Positions 44,815-53,718 of a DNA stretch of 64,000 nucleotides are shown one piece after another (the stretch's first letter is position 1; each line of letters starts with the position of its first letter). The position numbers and the translations under genes were made by a program. The notes below the pieces were generated by a model. That model had not been told where the DNA came from. It did no database searches and was given only the letters and a program-made list of their open reading frames with translations. The stretch is from Parvibaculum sp. (GTDB taxonomy: Bacteria > Pseudomonadota > Alphaproteobacteria > Parvibaculales > Parvibaculaceae). The stretch covers positions 930,001 through 994,000 of the forward strand of contig JAUSMV010000030.1 of NCBI GenBank assembly GCA_030645235.1. Direction: 5' to 3'.

Positions 44815-46107
44815 TTATTTATTCAAACGGATCGAGACCGAGCGGCCATGGGCTTCGAGACCTTCAGCAGTGGCGAGCGCCACGGCAGCGGGACCAATGG
44901 CGGCAAGGGAGGCCGCATCGCAACGCACAATCGAGGTGCGTTTCATAAAGTCGAGCACATTGAGACCCGACGAGAAGCGCGCGCTGCGTGCGGTGGGAAG
45001 CACGTGGTTCGAGCCCGCCACATAATCCCCTACAGCTTCCGGTGTATAGCGCCCCAAGAAGATCGCACCGGCATTGGAGATTTTGACGGCCATCGGTTCC
45101 GGATCATCAAGCGCGATTTCAAGATGCTCCGGTGCCAAGCGATCAACAAGCGCTACGGCATCGTCGAGTTTTGCGACGACAATGACCGCGCCGAAATCGG
45201 CCCAGCTTTTTGTCGCCGTCGTCTCGCGCGGAAGTTGCGTGAGCTGACGCTTCACAGCTTCTTCGACGCGGTCTGCGAAAGCGGCGTCATCAGTGATGAG
45301 GATCGACTGCGAGCTTTCATCATGCTCGGCCTGCGAGAGAAGATCAGCGGCGATCCAATCTGGATCATTATCACCGTCGGCGACGACAAGAATTTCGGAC
45401 GGGCCTGCAATCATGTCGATGCCGACCGTGCCGAAAACCTGACGTTTGGCGGCGGCGACGAACGCGTTGCCGGGGCCGACGATCTTATCCACGGGCGCAA
45501 TCGTCGCTGTGCCGTAAGCAAGCGCGGCCACGGCCTGCGCGCCACCGACGCGATAGACTTCATCGACACCGGCAAGGCGCGCAGCGGCAAGCACAAGGGG
45601 GTTCACTTTATCGTCCGGTGTCGGCACGACCATGACGACGCGTTTGACGCCTGCGACTTTGGCAGGCACCGCATTCATCAACACGGATGAGGGATAATTC
45701 GCCGTGCCGCCCGGCACATAGAGGCCGACCGCGCCGACTGCCGTCCAGCGGTGACCGAGTTCGACACCGGCGCTGTCGGTGAAGCGCGCATCGGACGGCT
45801 TCTGGCGCGCGTGGTAAGCCTCGATACGGGATTTGGCGAGCTTCAGCGCGTCCAATGTTGCCGGATCACACTCTTTGAGCGCGGCGTCCAATTGCGCATC
45901 GGGGATACGCAATGTTTCCGCCGTCAGTGACACGCGATCAAACTTGTTGGTGAGTTCGACAAGAGCAACGTCGCCGCGCGCGCGCACATCGGCGATGATT
46001 TTGGTCACGACATCGTTCACGTCAACGGATGCTTCGCGTTTCGCGCCGAGCAACTCTTTGAACGCGGCTTCAAAGCCTTTGTCTTTTGCGTCTAAACGGA
46101 TGGCCAT
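44815..46107 (-). CDS. hisD: Histidinol dehydrogenase
   Basis: This 430-residue enzyme catalyses the last two steps of histidine synthesis, the NAD+- and zinc-dependent oxidation of L-histidinol to histidine. Typical motifs are VGLYVPGGTANYPSSVLMNAVPAKVAGV, GGAQAVAALAYGT, KIVGPGNAFVAAAKR, IAGPSEILV, LLSQAEHDESSQ (zinc ligands), LAPEHLEIA, and SGLNVLDFMKR. It is preceded by a DUF2948 gene whose stop lies 5 bp upstream. The ATG at 46107 gives the normal start MAIRLDAKDKG. Confidence 0.97.
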   Translation of the reverse strand: MAIRLDAKDKGFEAAFKELLGAKREASVDVNDVVTKIIADVRARGDVALVELTNKFDRVSLTAETLRIPDAQLDAALKECDPATLDALKLAKSRIEAYHARQKPSDARFTDSAGVELGHRWTAVGAVGLYVPGGTANYPSSVLMNAVPAKVAGVKRVVMVVPTPDDKVNPLVLAAARLAGVDEVYRVGGAQAVAALAYGTATIAPVDKIVGPGNAFVAAAKRQVFGTVGIDMIAGPSEILVVADGDNDPDWIAADLLSQAEHDESSQSILITDDAAFADRVEEAVKRQLTQLPRETTATKSWADFGAVIVVAKLDDAVALVDRLAPEHLEIALDDPEPMAVKISNAGAIFLGRYTPEAVGDYVAGSNHVLPTARSARFSSGLNVLDFMKRTSIVRCDAASLAAIGPAAVALATAEGLEAHGRSVSIRLNK

Positions 46108-46112
46108 GATTG

Positions 46113-46547
46113 TTACTTGTCTAAATCGTGTTGCGGCAGGTTCTGTGTTTCCCACACGAGACCCAAATCGGAAAGGCTTGCCTCAAGCGCTTCCACTTCG
46201 AGGCGGATTTCGCCGCCGCCGGAGAAGGTCAAAGTCACTATCCCCGATGGCGCATTCAGTTCTTCAAAACGGATCGCCAAAAGATTGAGCACACCATCGG
46301 AACGGTCTTTGGCAATGCCGCGCACGCGGGCGGCTTCGACATTTTCAAAATGAAGACCGGCGCGGGCGCGTTCATGTTTGCCGGTGCGACCCTCGCCTTC
46401 CCAACGGAAGCGATTAAGAACACAGGCAAAGCGGCGCGTATGGGGCAGATAGACGAGGTCGCGCACCTGTGTCACCGCGTCCTGCAAGCAGGTCGAGATC
46501 ACATCAAGATCGGCCGCATCTTCCGCACTGAGGCGCAAATCGCTCAT
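46113..46547 (-). CDS. DUF2948 family protein
   Basis: This 144-residue protein has the DUF2948 pattern: LRLSAEDAADLDVISTCLQDAV, FACVLNRFRWE, and LNLLAIRFE...IVTLTFSGGGEIRLEVEALE. It is an alphaproteobacterial family of unknown function almost always beside hisD. Here it sits between murA and hisD with short gaps (16 and 5 bp) and is surely in the same transcript. No catalytic motif is seen. Confidence 0.85.
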   Translation of the reverse strand: MSDLRLSAEDAADLDVISTCLQDAVTQVRDLVYLPHTRRFACVLNRFRWEGEGRTGKHERARAGLHFENVEAARVRGIAKDRSDGVLNLLAIRFEELNAPSGIVTLTFSGGGEIRLEVEALEASLSDLGLVWETQNLPQHDLDK

Positions 46548-46563
46548 TGTCTTTTCCCGGACC

Positions 46564-47850
46564 TCAAGCCTTCACGCGCCAGATTTCAGCGCCGCAAGCC
46601 GAGAGTTTTTCTTCCATACGATCAAAGCCGCGATCCAGATGATAGACGCGGTTGATCGTTGTTTCACCTTCTGCCGCGAGCGCCGCAATGACAAGGGCGG
46701 CGGACGCACGCAGATCGGACGCCATGACGGGTGCGCCGGTGAGGCGCTCGACGCCGTGAACGAGCGCTTTATCCCCGTGCAACGAAATGTTGGCACCAAA
46801 GCGGGCGAGTTCCTGCACATGCATGAAGCGGTTTTCGAAAATCGTCTCCGTGATTTCGCTTTCGCCTGTCGCCACCGTCATCAGCGCCATGAATTGCGCC
46901 TGAAGGTCGGTCGGGAAGCCGGGGAAAACCTGCGTCACCACATTGGTTGCCTGCAAAGGCTCGCCATTGCGCGTGATGCGGATGCGGCCCGGCGATGTTT
47001 CGACATTCGCTCCGGCGGCGCGAAGCACTGAGAGCGCGGCGTCGAGCGTTTCGGCCTCCGCACCTTCGAGTGTCACGTCACCGCCTGCCATGGCAGCGGC
47101 AATGGCATAGGTGCCCGCCTCAATGCGGTCGGCGACAACGCGATGCCTGGCCCCGTGAAGGCGCTTCACGCCCTGAATACGAAGCGTGGAGGTGCCGATG
47201 CCTTCGATCTTGGCGCCCATGGCGACGAGGCAATTGGCGAGGTCGGTGATTTCGGGTTCGCGGGCGGCATTTTCGAGCACGGTTTCGCCTTCTGCGAGCG
47301 TTGCCGCCATCAGAAGCGTGTGGGTTGCACCGACCGAGACGATGGGTGAGCGAATGATGCAACCTTTGAGACCGTCGGGCGCTTTGGCGAGCACATAGCC
47401 CTCTTCAAGCTCAATCTCGGCGCCCATTTTCTGCAAGCCCTTGAGATAGAGATCGACGGGGCGGGCACCGATGGCGCAACCGCCTGGGAGCGAAACTTTG
47501 GCTGTGCGGCAGCGTGCGAGCAGCGGCCCGAGCACCCAGAAAGTCGCGCGGATCTGCGAGACGATCTCGTAGGGCGCGAGCGTCGAGAGGATTTCAGGTG
47601 TGGTGAGTTTGAGCGTGTCGCCGCTCAGGCCATGGCCGCTATTGTCTTCGGAGCGCTCGACTTTGGAGCCCAGCACGCCCAGCAATTTGGCGAGCGTGCG
47701 CACGTCCGTGAGGCGCGGAATGTTGGTCAGTTCCAGCGTCTCGTCGGTGAGAAGGGCCGCAATCATCAAAGGCAGGGCCGCGTTTTTCGCGCCGCTGACC
47801 GGAATGGTGCCGTTCAGCCGACGGTTCCCGCGAATGTGTATCGTGTCCAT
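46564..47850 (-). CDS. murA: UDP-N-acetylglucosamine 1-carboxyvinyltransferase
   Basis: This 428-residue enzyme makes the first committed step in peptidoglycan synthesis, moving enolpyruvate from PEP to UDP-GlcNAc. The active-site cysteine is C125 in [13 protein letters not shown], the site attacked by fosfomycin. N-terminal [17 protein letters not shown], middle [15 protein letters not shown], and [14 protein letters not shown] all match. It is the first gene of the conserved minus-strand block, which then continues with DUF2948 and hisD. Confidence 0.97.
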   Translation of the reverse strand: MDTIHIRGNRRLNGTIPVSGAKNAALPLMIAALLTDETLELTNIPRLTDVRTLAKLLGVLGSKVERSEDNSGHGLSGDTLKLTTPEILSTLAPYEIVSQIRATFWVLGPLLARCRTAKVSLPGGCAIGARPVDLYLKGLQKMGAEIELEEGYVLAKAPDGLKGCIIRSPIVSVGATHTLLMAATLAEGETVLENAAREPEITDLANCLVAMGAKIEGIGTSTLRIQGVKRLHGARHRVVADRIEAGTYAIAAAMAGGDVTLEGAEAETLDAALSVLRAAGANVETSPGRIRITRNGEPLQATNVVTQVFPGFPTDLQAQFMALMTVATGESEITETIFENRFMHVQELARFGANISLHGDKALVHGVERLTGAPVMASDLRASAALVIAALAAEGETTINRVYHLDRGFDRMEEKLSACGAEIWRVKA

Positions 47851-47986
47851 GAGACCGTCCGGTGGTGGCCCTTAAAGGCGGAAGGCCAGTCGGGGCAGAT
47901 GTCGGGGATATATAGGCTTTCGGCGGCGCGAAATGGAGGGGCAAACCGTCACGAGGTCAGCCCGCCCTATACGCCGCATGACACCA

Positions 47987-48193
47987 CTATTGACCGGCTT
48001 TTGGGCCTTTTTCGGGCGCTTTTCCGGCGGCAGCCTGTTCTTTTGCCTGAGTCTTGCGTTTGCGCAGATTGGCGCGCAGCGCCTCGGCCTCACGGGCCTT
48101 GCGGGCCTGATCGGCACGGGCCGGACCCTGTCCGTGGGGACGGCGCGTGGCGTTATCGTCTGCACTGTTCTTAATACGGTCTGGACCGGCCAT
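47987..48193 (-). CDS. Small basic conserved protein upstream of murA
   Basis: This 68-residue basic, helical protein has the core ARKAREAEALRANLRKRKTQAK. Many Alphaproteobacteria have a small gene with this REAEALRANLRKRKxQAR-type core next to murA, so it appears real. It has no membrane segment, and its N- and C-termini are disordered. The function is unknown; the charge suggests nucleic acid or ribosome contact, which is speculative. It is in the same orientation as murA, about 136 bp upstream. Confidence 0.7.
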   Translation of the reverse strand: MAGPDRIKNSADDNATRRPHGQGPARADQARKAREAEALRANLRKRKTQAKEQAAAGKAPEKGPKAGQ

Positions 48194-48374
48194 CTTTATT
48201 CCACCAAGTCTGAAGGGTTCTCAATTGCCGCATATGGACTATCACCATGCGGGCGTCAACATAGCGCTATATTAGACCAAAAAGGACCGCCATTCCCAGT
48301 TGCACCAAATCAACCCCTGTGGCACTTTCCGCTCGCTTTCGCCGCCCCCGCCTTCAAGGGCCAGCGTTTCAGCC

Positions 48375-48449
48375 GCCCACGTAGCTCAGTGGTAGAGCAC
48401 ACCATTGGTAATGGTGAGGTCGAGTGTTCAATCCACTCCGTGGGCACCA
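48375..48449 (+). tRNA. tRNA-Thr (GGT anticodon)
   Basis: A cloverleaf with acceptor GCCCACG/CGTGGGC, D-arm GCTCAGTGGTAGAGC, anticodon stem CACCA/TGGTG and loop TTGGTAA (GGT, Thr). The T-loop is TTCAATC, position 73 is A, and CCA is encoded at 48447-48449. Confidence 0.95.
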
Positions 48450-48466
48450 GCTCCCTAAAGACAAGC

Positions 48467-49624
48467 CTATGATTTCAATGACGAAAACGTCGCGTCCATG
48501 AGCGCGGCATTGCGCGGGTTCTGCCAGCGCGGGCCCATGTCATTGGTTACATAGGCAAAGCTTATTCCCGTGTCGGGATCGCAGAACCCCAAGGAACCGC
48601 CCGCACCGAAATGGCCGAAGGCTCCCGCATTGGGACCCAAGGGGCGCTCGGGGCGCGGCAACTGAAAACCGAGACCGAAACGGGTGTCGCGCTCGAGGAT
48701 CATATCCATGCCTGCGGATTGCTCGGTAATTGCCTCGGTTAACATCCGTGTACCAATGATTTCAATGCCTTCGAGCGTGCCACCCCTGGCGAGTGCCGCA
48801 TAGAGACGCGCCACAGAGCGGGCTGTGCCGTGGCCGTTGGTGGACGGGATTTCCGCCGAGCGCCAGCGCGCCGCGTTCACATATCCGGCACCGGACACAC
48901 CGGCCGGATTCCAATAGGTGTTCCAGCGCATGGACTGGCTTCGCGTGAGACCTGCAGGCTCCGCGCCCGGCATGGCATTGTCCGGCCAGAGAAAGTCGGC
49001 GATGCGGTTGTGCTCCGACACGGGCACACCAAAGAAGATGTCGAGGCCGAGAGGGAGCGAAATTTCGTCGTGAAAATAACGGCCTATGGATTTGCCGGTG
49101 AGGCGGCGCACGACCTCGCCGACGAGAAATCCGAACGTATTGACGTGATAACCATGCGCTTTGCCCGGCTCCCACCACGGCACCTGCGCTTCGATGGCGG
49201 CGATCATTTGCGGCCAATTGAGCATGGCATCGGGCGGCAGAGGCGCGGCGATGGCGGGGAGGCCCGCCTGATGGGAAAGGATGTGGCGGAGCGTGATTTT
49301 GTCTTTGCCATGGGCCGCAAATTCCGGCCAAAAGCGCGCGACGGGATCGTCAAGTGACGCAAGCCCGCGCTCGACGAGACGCAAAAGACATAAGGCGGCC
49401 AAGGGTTTACCGACGGAGAAGAAATTGACCAGCGTGGTCTCCGCCCACGGGACCTCGCGCGCCGCATCGCGCCAGCCGCCCCAAATATCGACCATGGTTT
49501 CGCCATGCAGCATCACGGTGACGGCGGCACCGGGCTCATTATGCGTCTTGAAATTGTCGATGAAGGCCGCGCGGACGGGGGCGAAACGCGGGTCGCAAAA
49601 ACCGTCAATGGGCAATGAAGTCAC
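48467..49624 (-). CDS. Serine hydrolase, class C beta-lactamase/esterase-like
   Basis: This 385-residue protein has the serine beta-lactamase fold: SxxK as SVGK (S70, K73), the Tyr motif YHVN near 156, and an HxG-type segment HFGAGGS near the end. This is the pattern of the EstB-like esterase group and of DD-peptidase relatives, rather than of beta-lactamases proper. No signal peptide is visible, which argues for a cytoplasmic esterase. It stands alone, convergent with tRNA-Thr. Confidence 0.85.
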   Translation of the reverse strand: MTSLPIDGFCDPRFAPVRAAFIDNFKTHNEPGAAVTVMLHGETMVDIWGGWRDAAREVPWAETTLVNFFSVGKPLAALCLLRLVERGLASLDDPVARFWPEFAAHGKDKITLRHILSHQAGLPAIAAPLPPDAMLNWPQMIAAIEAQVPWWEPGKAHGYHVNTFGFLVGEVVRRLTGKSIGRYFHDEISLPLGLDIFFGVPVSEHNRIADFLWPDNAMPGAEPAGLTRSQSMRWNTYWNPAGVSGAGYVNAARWRSAEIPSTNGHGTARSVARLYAALARGGTLEGIEIIGTRMLTEAITEQSAGMDMILERDTRFGLGFQLPRPERPLGPNAGAFGHFGAGGSLGFCDPDTGISFAYVTNDMGPRWQNPRNAALMDATFSSLKS

Positions 49625-49737
49625 AAGGCTTTCTCCCGTTTTTTAACTGAAGTATCTCATAAAACGTGAGGCTCGCCAGCGGCATCAAAGCGGCCTAGTT
49701 TCACTTATACCCATTGAGCGAAAGATCCCCTGACAGC

Positions 49738-50547
49738 ATGAGCGTCCCCTTCTGGCGGCTGATAGAAAGCCAACAAAACCCTCAGTTTAAAATCTGGAAT
49801 GACCTTGCCGACGGGCGCGGGATCAAAAAACACGGGCTCTATATCCTGTCGGGACGCAAGCTCGTGCCTGAAGCGCTTGCATTGATCAGTCAACAATTCT
49901 TGCAAGAGATTCGAGGTTTCCATGCAGAGATCGTTGCCTTGCTCGTAGCTGACCCGCGCGAGGCGGACGGGCTCCCTATCCCCGCAAATGTGGAGCTTTA
50001 CCGTCTGACGCGCAATTTGATGGATAAGCTCGATACGTCCGGAACAAATTATCCCCTGCTCGTCGGGCGTGTACCCGAGATCGAAAAAGCCGATTTGAGT
50101 GTAGGCCCGCAAGGGTTGGAACTCATCGTTGCACTCGGCGATCCGAACAACCTTGGCGCGCTGATGCGGAGCGCTGCCGCCTTTGGCGCAAAAAAACTTA
50201 TCCTCATGGACGGGGCGGCGCATCCGTTTCACCCCAAGACCTTACGCGCAGCGGCGAATGCGGTTTACGGGCTCACACTCGCACGCGGACCGTCATGGGA
50301 GGAGCTGAACCAGGCGGCGGGTCCCATCGTGGCGCTGGACAGCAAGGGCGCGGACTTATCCTCGTATAAGTGGCCCAAGGATGTGCGGATTGTGCTGGGC
50401 GAAGAAGGAATGGGCATTCCCGAGACGCTCAACGTGACGCGACTTGCGATCCCAACGACGGGGGCGGTTGAAAGCCTCAATGCGACAGTGGCGGCGAGCG
50501 TGGCGCTTTACGCGCATTACACGTCTTCTAATTCATCCGTTGACTGA
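49738..50547 (+). CDS. TrmH/SpoU family RNA methyltransferase
   Basis: This 269-residue SPOUT-class enzyme binds AdoMet in a knot. Motif I is LGDPNNLGALMRSAAAFGA, motif II is LGEEGMGIPE, and motif III is IPTTGAVESLNATVAASVALY. Such enzymes 2-O-methylate tRNA or rRNA riboses. The target cannot be told from sequence. The last 31 bp overlap the end of the convergent photolyase gene. The ATG at 49738 was preferred to a TTG 24 bp upstream. Confidence 0.87.
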   Translation: MSVPFWRLIESQQNPQFKIWNDLADGRGIKKHGLYILSGRKLVPEALALISQQFLQEIRGFHAEIVALLVADPREADGLPIPANVELYRLTRNLMDKLDTSGTNYPLLVGRVPEIEKADLSVGPQGLELIVALGDPNNLGALMRSAAAFGAKKLILMDGAAHPFHPKTLRAAANAVYGLTLARGPSWEELNQAAGPIVALDSKGADLSSYKWPKDVRIVLGEEGMGIPETLNVTRLAIPTTGAVESLNATVAASVALYAHYTSSNSSVD

Positions 50548-51968
50548 TTTTTCTTCATGGACGCAAGGGCTCCCAGCGCACGGGCGCGGGCGGCGTCGTG
50601 ATCTGTGAGGGGCATCGGATAGGTTTCGCCGAGCCTGATTCCGGCCTCACTCAGCGCGCGGGCAGGGGCACACCACGGCTTATGGAGGAAGCGGTCGTCG
50701 AGCCCGGCGAGCTCGGGGACCCAGCGGCGCGTGAAAGTGCCTGCGGGATCAAACTTCTCGCCTTGCAGTACAGGATTGAAAATACGGAAATAGGGGGACG
50801 CGTCAGCGCCGGAACCTGCGACCCATTGCCAGCCCGCGCGGTTGTTGGCGACATCGGCATCGACCAACGTGTCTTCAAACCATTCAGCCCCGCGCCGCCA
50901 ATCGATCAGCAGGTGCTTGATGAGAAAAGACGCGACCAACATGCGGGCGCGATTGTGCATGGTGCCTGTTTCCCAGAGGCAGCGCATGGCGGCGTCGATC
51001 ACGGGGTAGCCTGTCTCGCCTTTTGTCCAACGCCGGAAATGCGTTTCGTTGTTCTGCCACGGGAAGTTTTCATATTCTTCTTTCCATGCGCGTGTCGCCA
51101 TATGCGGCCAATGGAAGAGCAAATAGGCAGAAAAATCGCGCCAGCCCAGTTGACGCTGAAAGGCCGCGACACCCTGCGCGGCGGCAGGATCGGCATCCGC
51201 TTTCATTGAAGCGGCCTGCCAGATTTGGCGCGGGGAAATCTCACCCCAATGCAAATGCGGCGCGAGGCGCGAGGTTGCGTCCTTGTCCATGCGGTCGCGG
51301 GCGGTCGGGTAGTCCGCGACATCGGTGTCGAGAAAATCGGCAAGACGCAAAGCGGCCGCGCCCTCGCCCGCCACCCATGTCGCACGGAGGCCTTGTGCCC
51401 AATCGGGGGACGCGGGCTCAAGGGCCCAGGCGGCGAGCATGTCAGACGGTAGCGGAGAGGGCGCGGGGGGGAGTGATGCGGGCGCGGGCACGGGCGCGGC
51501 AAAAGGTGCGTGGCCCAAAAGCGTGCGCCAATAGGGCGTGAACACTTTGTAGTGATTGCCGGTCATGGTGGTGACGGTCCATGGCTCGGCGAGCAGCGCG
51601 CCGTTGAAGCTTTGCACGTCGATATGGCGGCTTACGAGATTTGTTTTGATGGCGCTGTCACGGGCGATGCGTAAGGGCTCGTAGCAACGGTTCCAATAGA
51701 CGGCATCGGCCTTTGTTTCGGCGATTACCTGATCCAGCACGTCAGTGGGCGCGCCACGGCGTAAAATCAACGGCGCGCCGAGACGGGCACAATCGCGACC
51801 AAGGCTTTCGAGGCTTTGATGGAGCCACCAGCGCGCGGCACCGCCCAAAGGTTCCACGGCGTCGAGAATGAACAAGGGAATGACGGCACCGCCGCGGCGG
51901 CAAGCCGCCAGAAGCGCCGGATTGTCAGCGAGGCGAAGATCATGGCGGAACCAGACGATGGTGGTCAT
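50517..51968 (-). CDS. phrB: Deoxyribodipyrimidine photolyase
   Basis: This 483-residue photolyase of the cryptochrome/photolyase family repairs cyclobutane dimers with blue light and FADH-. The N-terminal antenna domain starts MTTIVWFRHDLRLADNPAL. The FAD domain has SRLAPHLHWGEISPRQIW, WRDFSAYLLFHWPH, GYPVIDAAMRCLWETGTMHNRARM, and DWRRGAEWFEDTLVDADVANNRAGWQWVAGSGADASPYFRIFNP, the strongest family signature. It overlaps the convergent methyltransferase gene by 31 bp. Confidence 0.95.
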   Translation of the reverse strand: MTTIVWFRHDLRLADNPALLAACRRGGAVIPLFILDAVEPLGGAARWWLHQSLESLGRDCARLGAPLILRRGAPTDVLDQVIAETKADAVYWNRCYEPLRIARDSAIKTNLVSRHIDVQSFNGALLAEPWTVTTMTGNHYKVFTPYWRTLLGHAPFAAPVPAPASLPPAPSPLPSDMLAAWALEPASPDWAQGLRATWVAGEGAAALRLADFLDTDVADYPTARDRMDKDATSRLAPHLHWGEISPRQIWQAASMKADADPAAAQGVAAFQRQLGWRDFSAYLLFHWPHMATRAWKEEYENFPWQNNETHFRRWTKGETGYPVIDAAMRCLWETGTMHNRARMLVASFLIKHLLIDWRRGAEWFEDTLVDADVANNRAGWQWVAGSGADASPYFRIFNPVLQGEKFDPAGTFTRRWVPELAGLDDRFLHKPWCAPARALSEAGIRLGETYPMPLTDHDAARARALGALASMKKNQSTDELEDV

Positions 51969-52054
51969 TTTTTCCCTGAAACGCTGCTTTTTCAGAGTTT
52001 ACGCAAGGAGAGAATGACCGGATCACTTCACCTGTGAAACTTAAGACGGGACCC

Positions 52055-53353
52055 TCAAGACGGGCGGCGGCGATCCAGAATCCGCACGATCACTATTCTG
52101 ACCATGCGGGAGGACCAACTGAGCACCACGAAAGTATGGGGATAGATCGCTTCAAAGGTCGGCTTGATCCCCTCAAACGGCTTCTGTCCAAGCTCGTGGA
52201 AGCGCCGCGCGGTGGCGAGCCAGAAGGGCGAGAGGATGAGCGAGAGCGCAATGACCGACAGAGCAAGCTGGTAGGCCTCGCGGTCAAGCACGCCGGAGCC
52301 GAGACCGGCTTTCGCCAATGCAAAAGAAAACTCGCCGATCTGGGCCATGACGAGGCCGGAGATAAAAGCGTTTTCCCATTTCTGACCCAGAATGTTCAGG
52401 ATCGAAATATTGGTCGCGGTTTTTGCGATGAGCACGACGAGGACGAGGAGCGTCACGGTTATCAAATGCTCCCAGACGAATTGCAGATTGAGCAGCAAGC
52501 CGATCGAGAGAAAGAAGACCATGAGCATGATCGACTGGATGGGCGCGACCATGAGAAAGGCCGGGCGACGGTCGGTCGATGAGCCGAGAATCAGTCCTGC
52601 AACGAAAGCACCGTAAGACGGTGAAAGGCCCATGGCGCCGGATGCGGCGGCGAGCACAAAGCAAAAGCCGATATTGGCAAGCGGGGCCATTTCAGCATTG
52701 GCCCGCAGATAGTCTGACCATGGCAGATGCACACGGCCATAGCGCGTCAGCGTGATGACGATGGCGGCCAAAACGCCGATCGCGCCGATGAGCTTGAAAG
52801 CCAGCGTGATGTCGAGACCTGAGCCTGCACTCTCACCGCCGCCCATGGACTGGGCCACAACGAGCATCGGCACGATGAGCAGATCCTGTGCGATGAGCAC
52901 GCCCATGGTGACGCGGCCTGCCTGGGTGTCGAATTCGCCGATGTCCTGCAGCATTTTGATGCCTACCGCCGTTGAGGACAGCGAGAGGACGAAACCCAGA
53001 ATGAGCGAAGTCTCGAAGCTCCAGTCAAAGAGCGAGCCTATGAGCCAGGTGAGGCCTATCGCTACCGCTGACTGAAGGACGGCGCAGATGAGCGCAATTT
53101 TGTAAACGGCGCGGAAGGACTGAAGGCTCAGTTCCAGCCCGACGATGAACAAGAGGAGCAACAGGCCAAGCTCGGCAAAGAAGTCGATGCCCTCGGCGCT
53201 TTTGATGAGGCCGAAACCATAGGGGCCGAGCACGACGCCCGCGAGGATGTAGCCCACGATGGCGGGTTGTTTGAGCCGCACCATGATGAAGCCACAGGCC
53301 AGCGCGATGACGATGAGAAGTGTGACGGAATCGAGGCTCAGGGTTTCATGCAT
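52055..53353 (-). CDS. Cation/proton antiporter (CPA2/KefB-type, no TrkA domain)
   Basis: This 432-residue inner-membrane protein has about 12 hydrophobic segments. It starts with LLIVIALACGFIMVRLKQPAIVGYILAGVVLGPYGFGL and has LGLLLLLFIVGLELSL and LSLSSTAVGIKML, family motifs of CPA2 exchangers. It lacks the C-terminal TrkA-N nucleotide-binding domain of KefB/KefC, so it is probably not glutathione-gated. It exchanges K+ or Na+ for H+. The gene is isolated, and its upstream region carries a palindromic repeat. Confidence 0.87.
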   Translation of the reverse strand: MHETLSLDSVTLLIVIALACGFIMVRLKQPAIVGYILAGVVLGPYGFGLIKSAEGIDFFAELGLLLLLFIVGLELSLQSFRAVYKIALICAVLQSAVAIGLTWLIGSLFDWSFETSLILGFVLSLSSTAVGIKMLQDIGEFDTQAGRVTMGVLIAQDLLIVPMLVVAQSMGGGESAGSGLDITLAFKLIGAIGVLAAIVITLTRYGRVHLPWSDYLRANAEMAPLANIGFCFVLAAASGAMGLSPSYGAFVAGLILGSSTDRRPAFLMVAPIQSIMLMVFFLSIGLLLNLQFVWEHLITVTLLVLVVLIAKTATNISILNILGQKWENAFISGLVMAQIGEFSFALAKAGLGSGVLDREAYQLALSVIALSLILSPFWLATARRFHELGQKPFEGIKPTFEAIYPHTFVVLSWSSRMVRIVIVRILDRRRPS

Positions 53354-53481
53354 GGAACGGGCGGGACTTTGCTATGGGGTTGGGTGTGGATTGGGCGGGG
53401 AATGGCGACGGAAGTTTGGCGGAAAGTTCGGGCGGGGGGAAGGGGCGTACAGAGAAGAAAAACTTAGATAGATGAATGAAA

Positions 53482-53635
53482 AGTCCCCTCCCCCCTTGAG
53501 GGGGAAGGTGGAGCGCATTCTTGTGCGCGGAGGGAGGGGGGTAAACCACGGACTCAGAATTTGCCGCTCACCCCCCTCCCTAGCCCTCCCCCTCACCCGC
53601 GCGTAGGCGCGAACAGGAAGGAGGGGGGGAGGGGA
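53482..53635. repeat. Palindromic intergenic repeat, family A copy 2
   Basis: It begins like the copies at 26083 and 54852 (AGTCCCCTCCCCCCTTGAGG) and has the same inner AGGGAGGGGGGTAAAC / CACCCCCCTCCCT pair. The right half is longer and carries an insertion of CACCCGCGCGTAGGCGCGAAC, so the terminal repeats are less perfect. It lies between the divergent antiporter and diiron-protein genes, in a 365-bp gap that holds no gene. Confidence 0.8.
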
Positions 53636-53718
53636 TTAAGAGCCATCCCTACTTTTTTGGATTGTCCTTTCGCATTTCCGGTCGCAGAGTCATCGGCAGG
53701 GAACGAGGAGAGACAGAC

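Noticed and set aside
44815-46107. Full histidine operon
   Set aside because: Only hisD is present in this block; no other his genes are visible, as is usual in this order.
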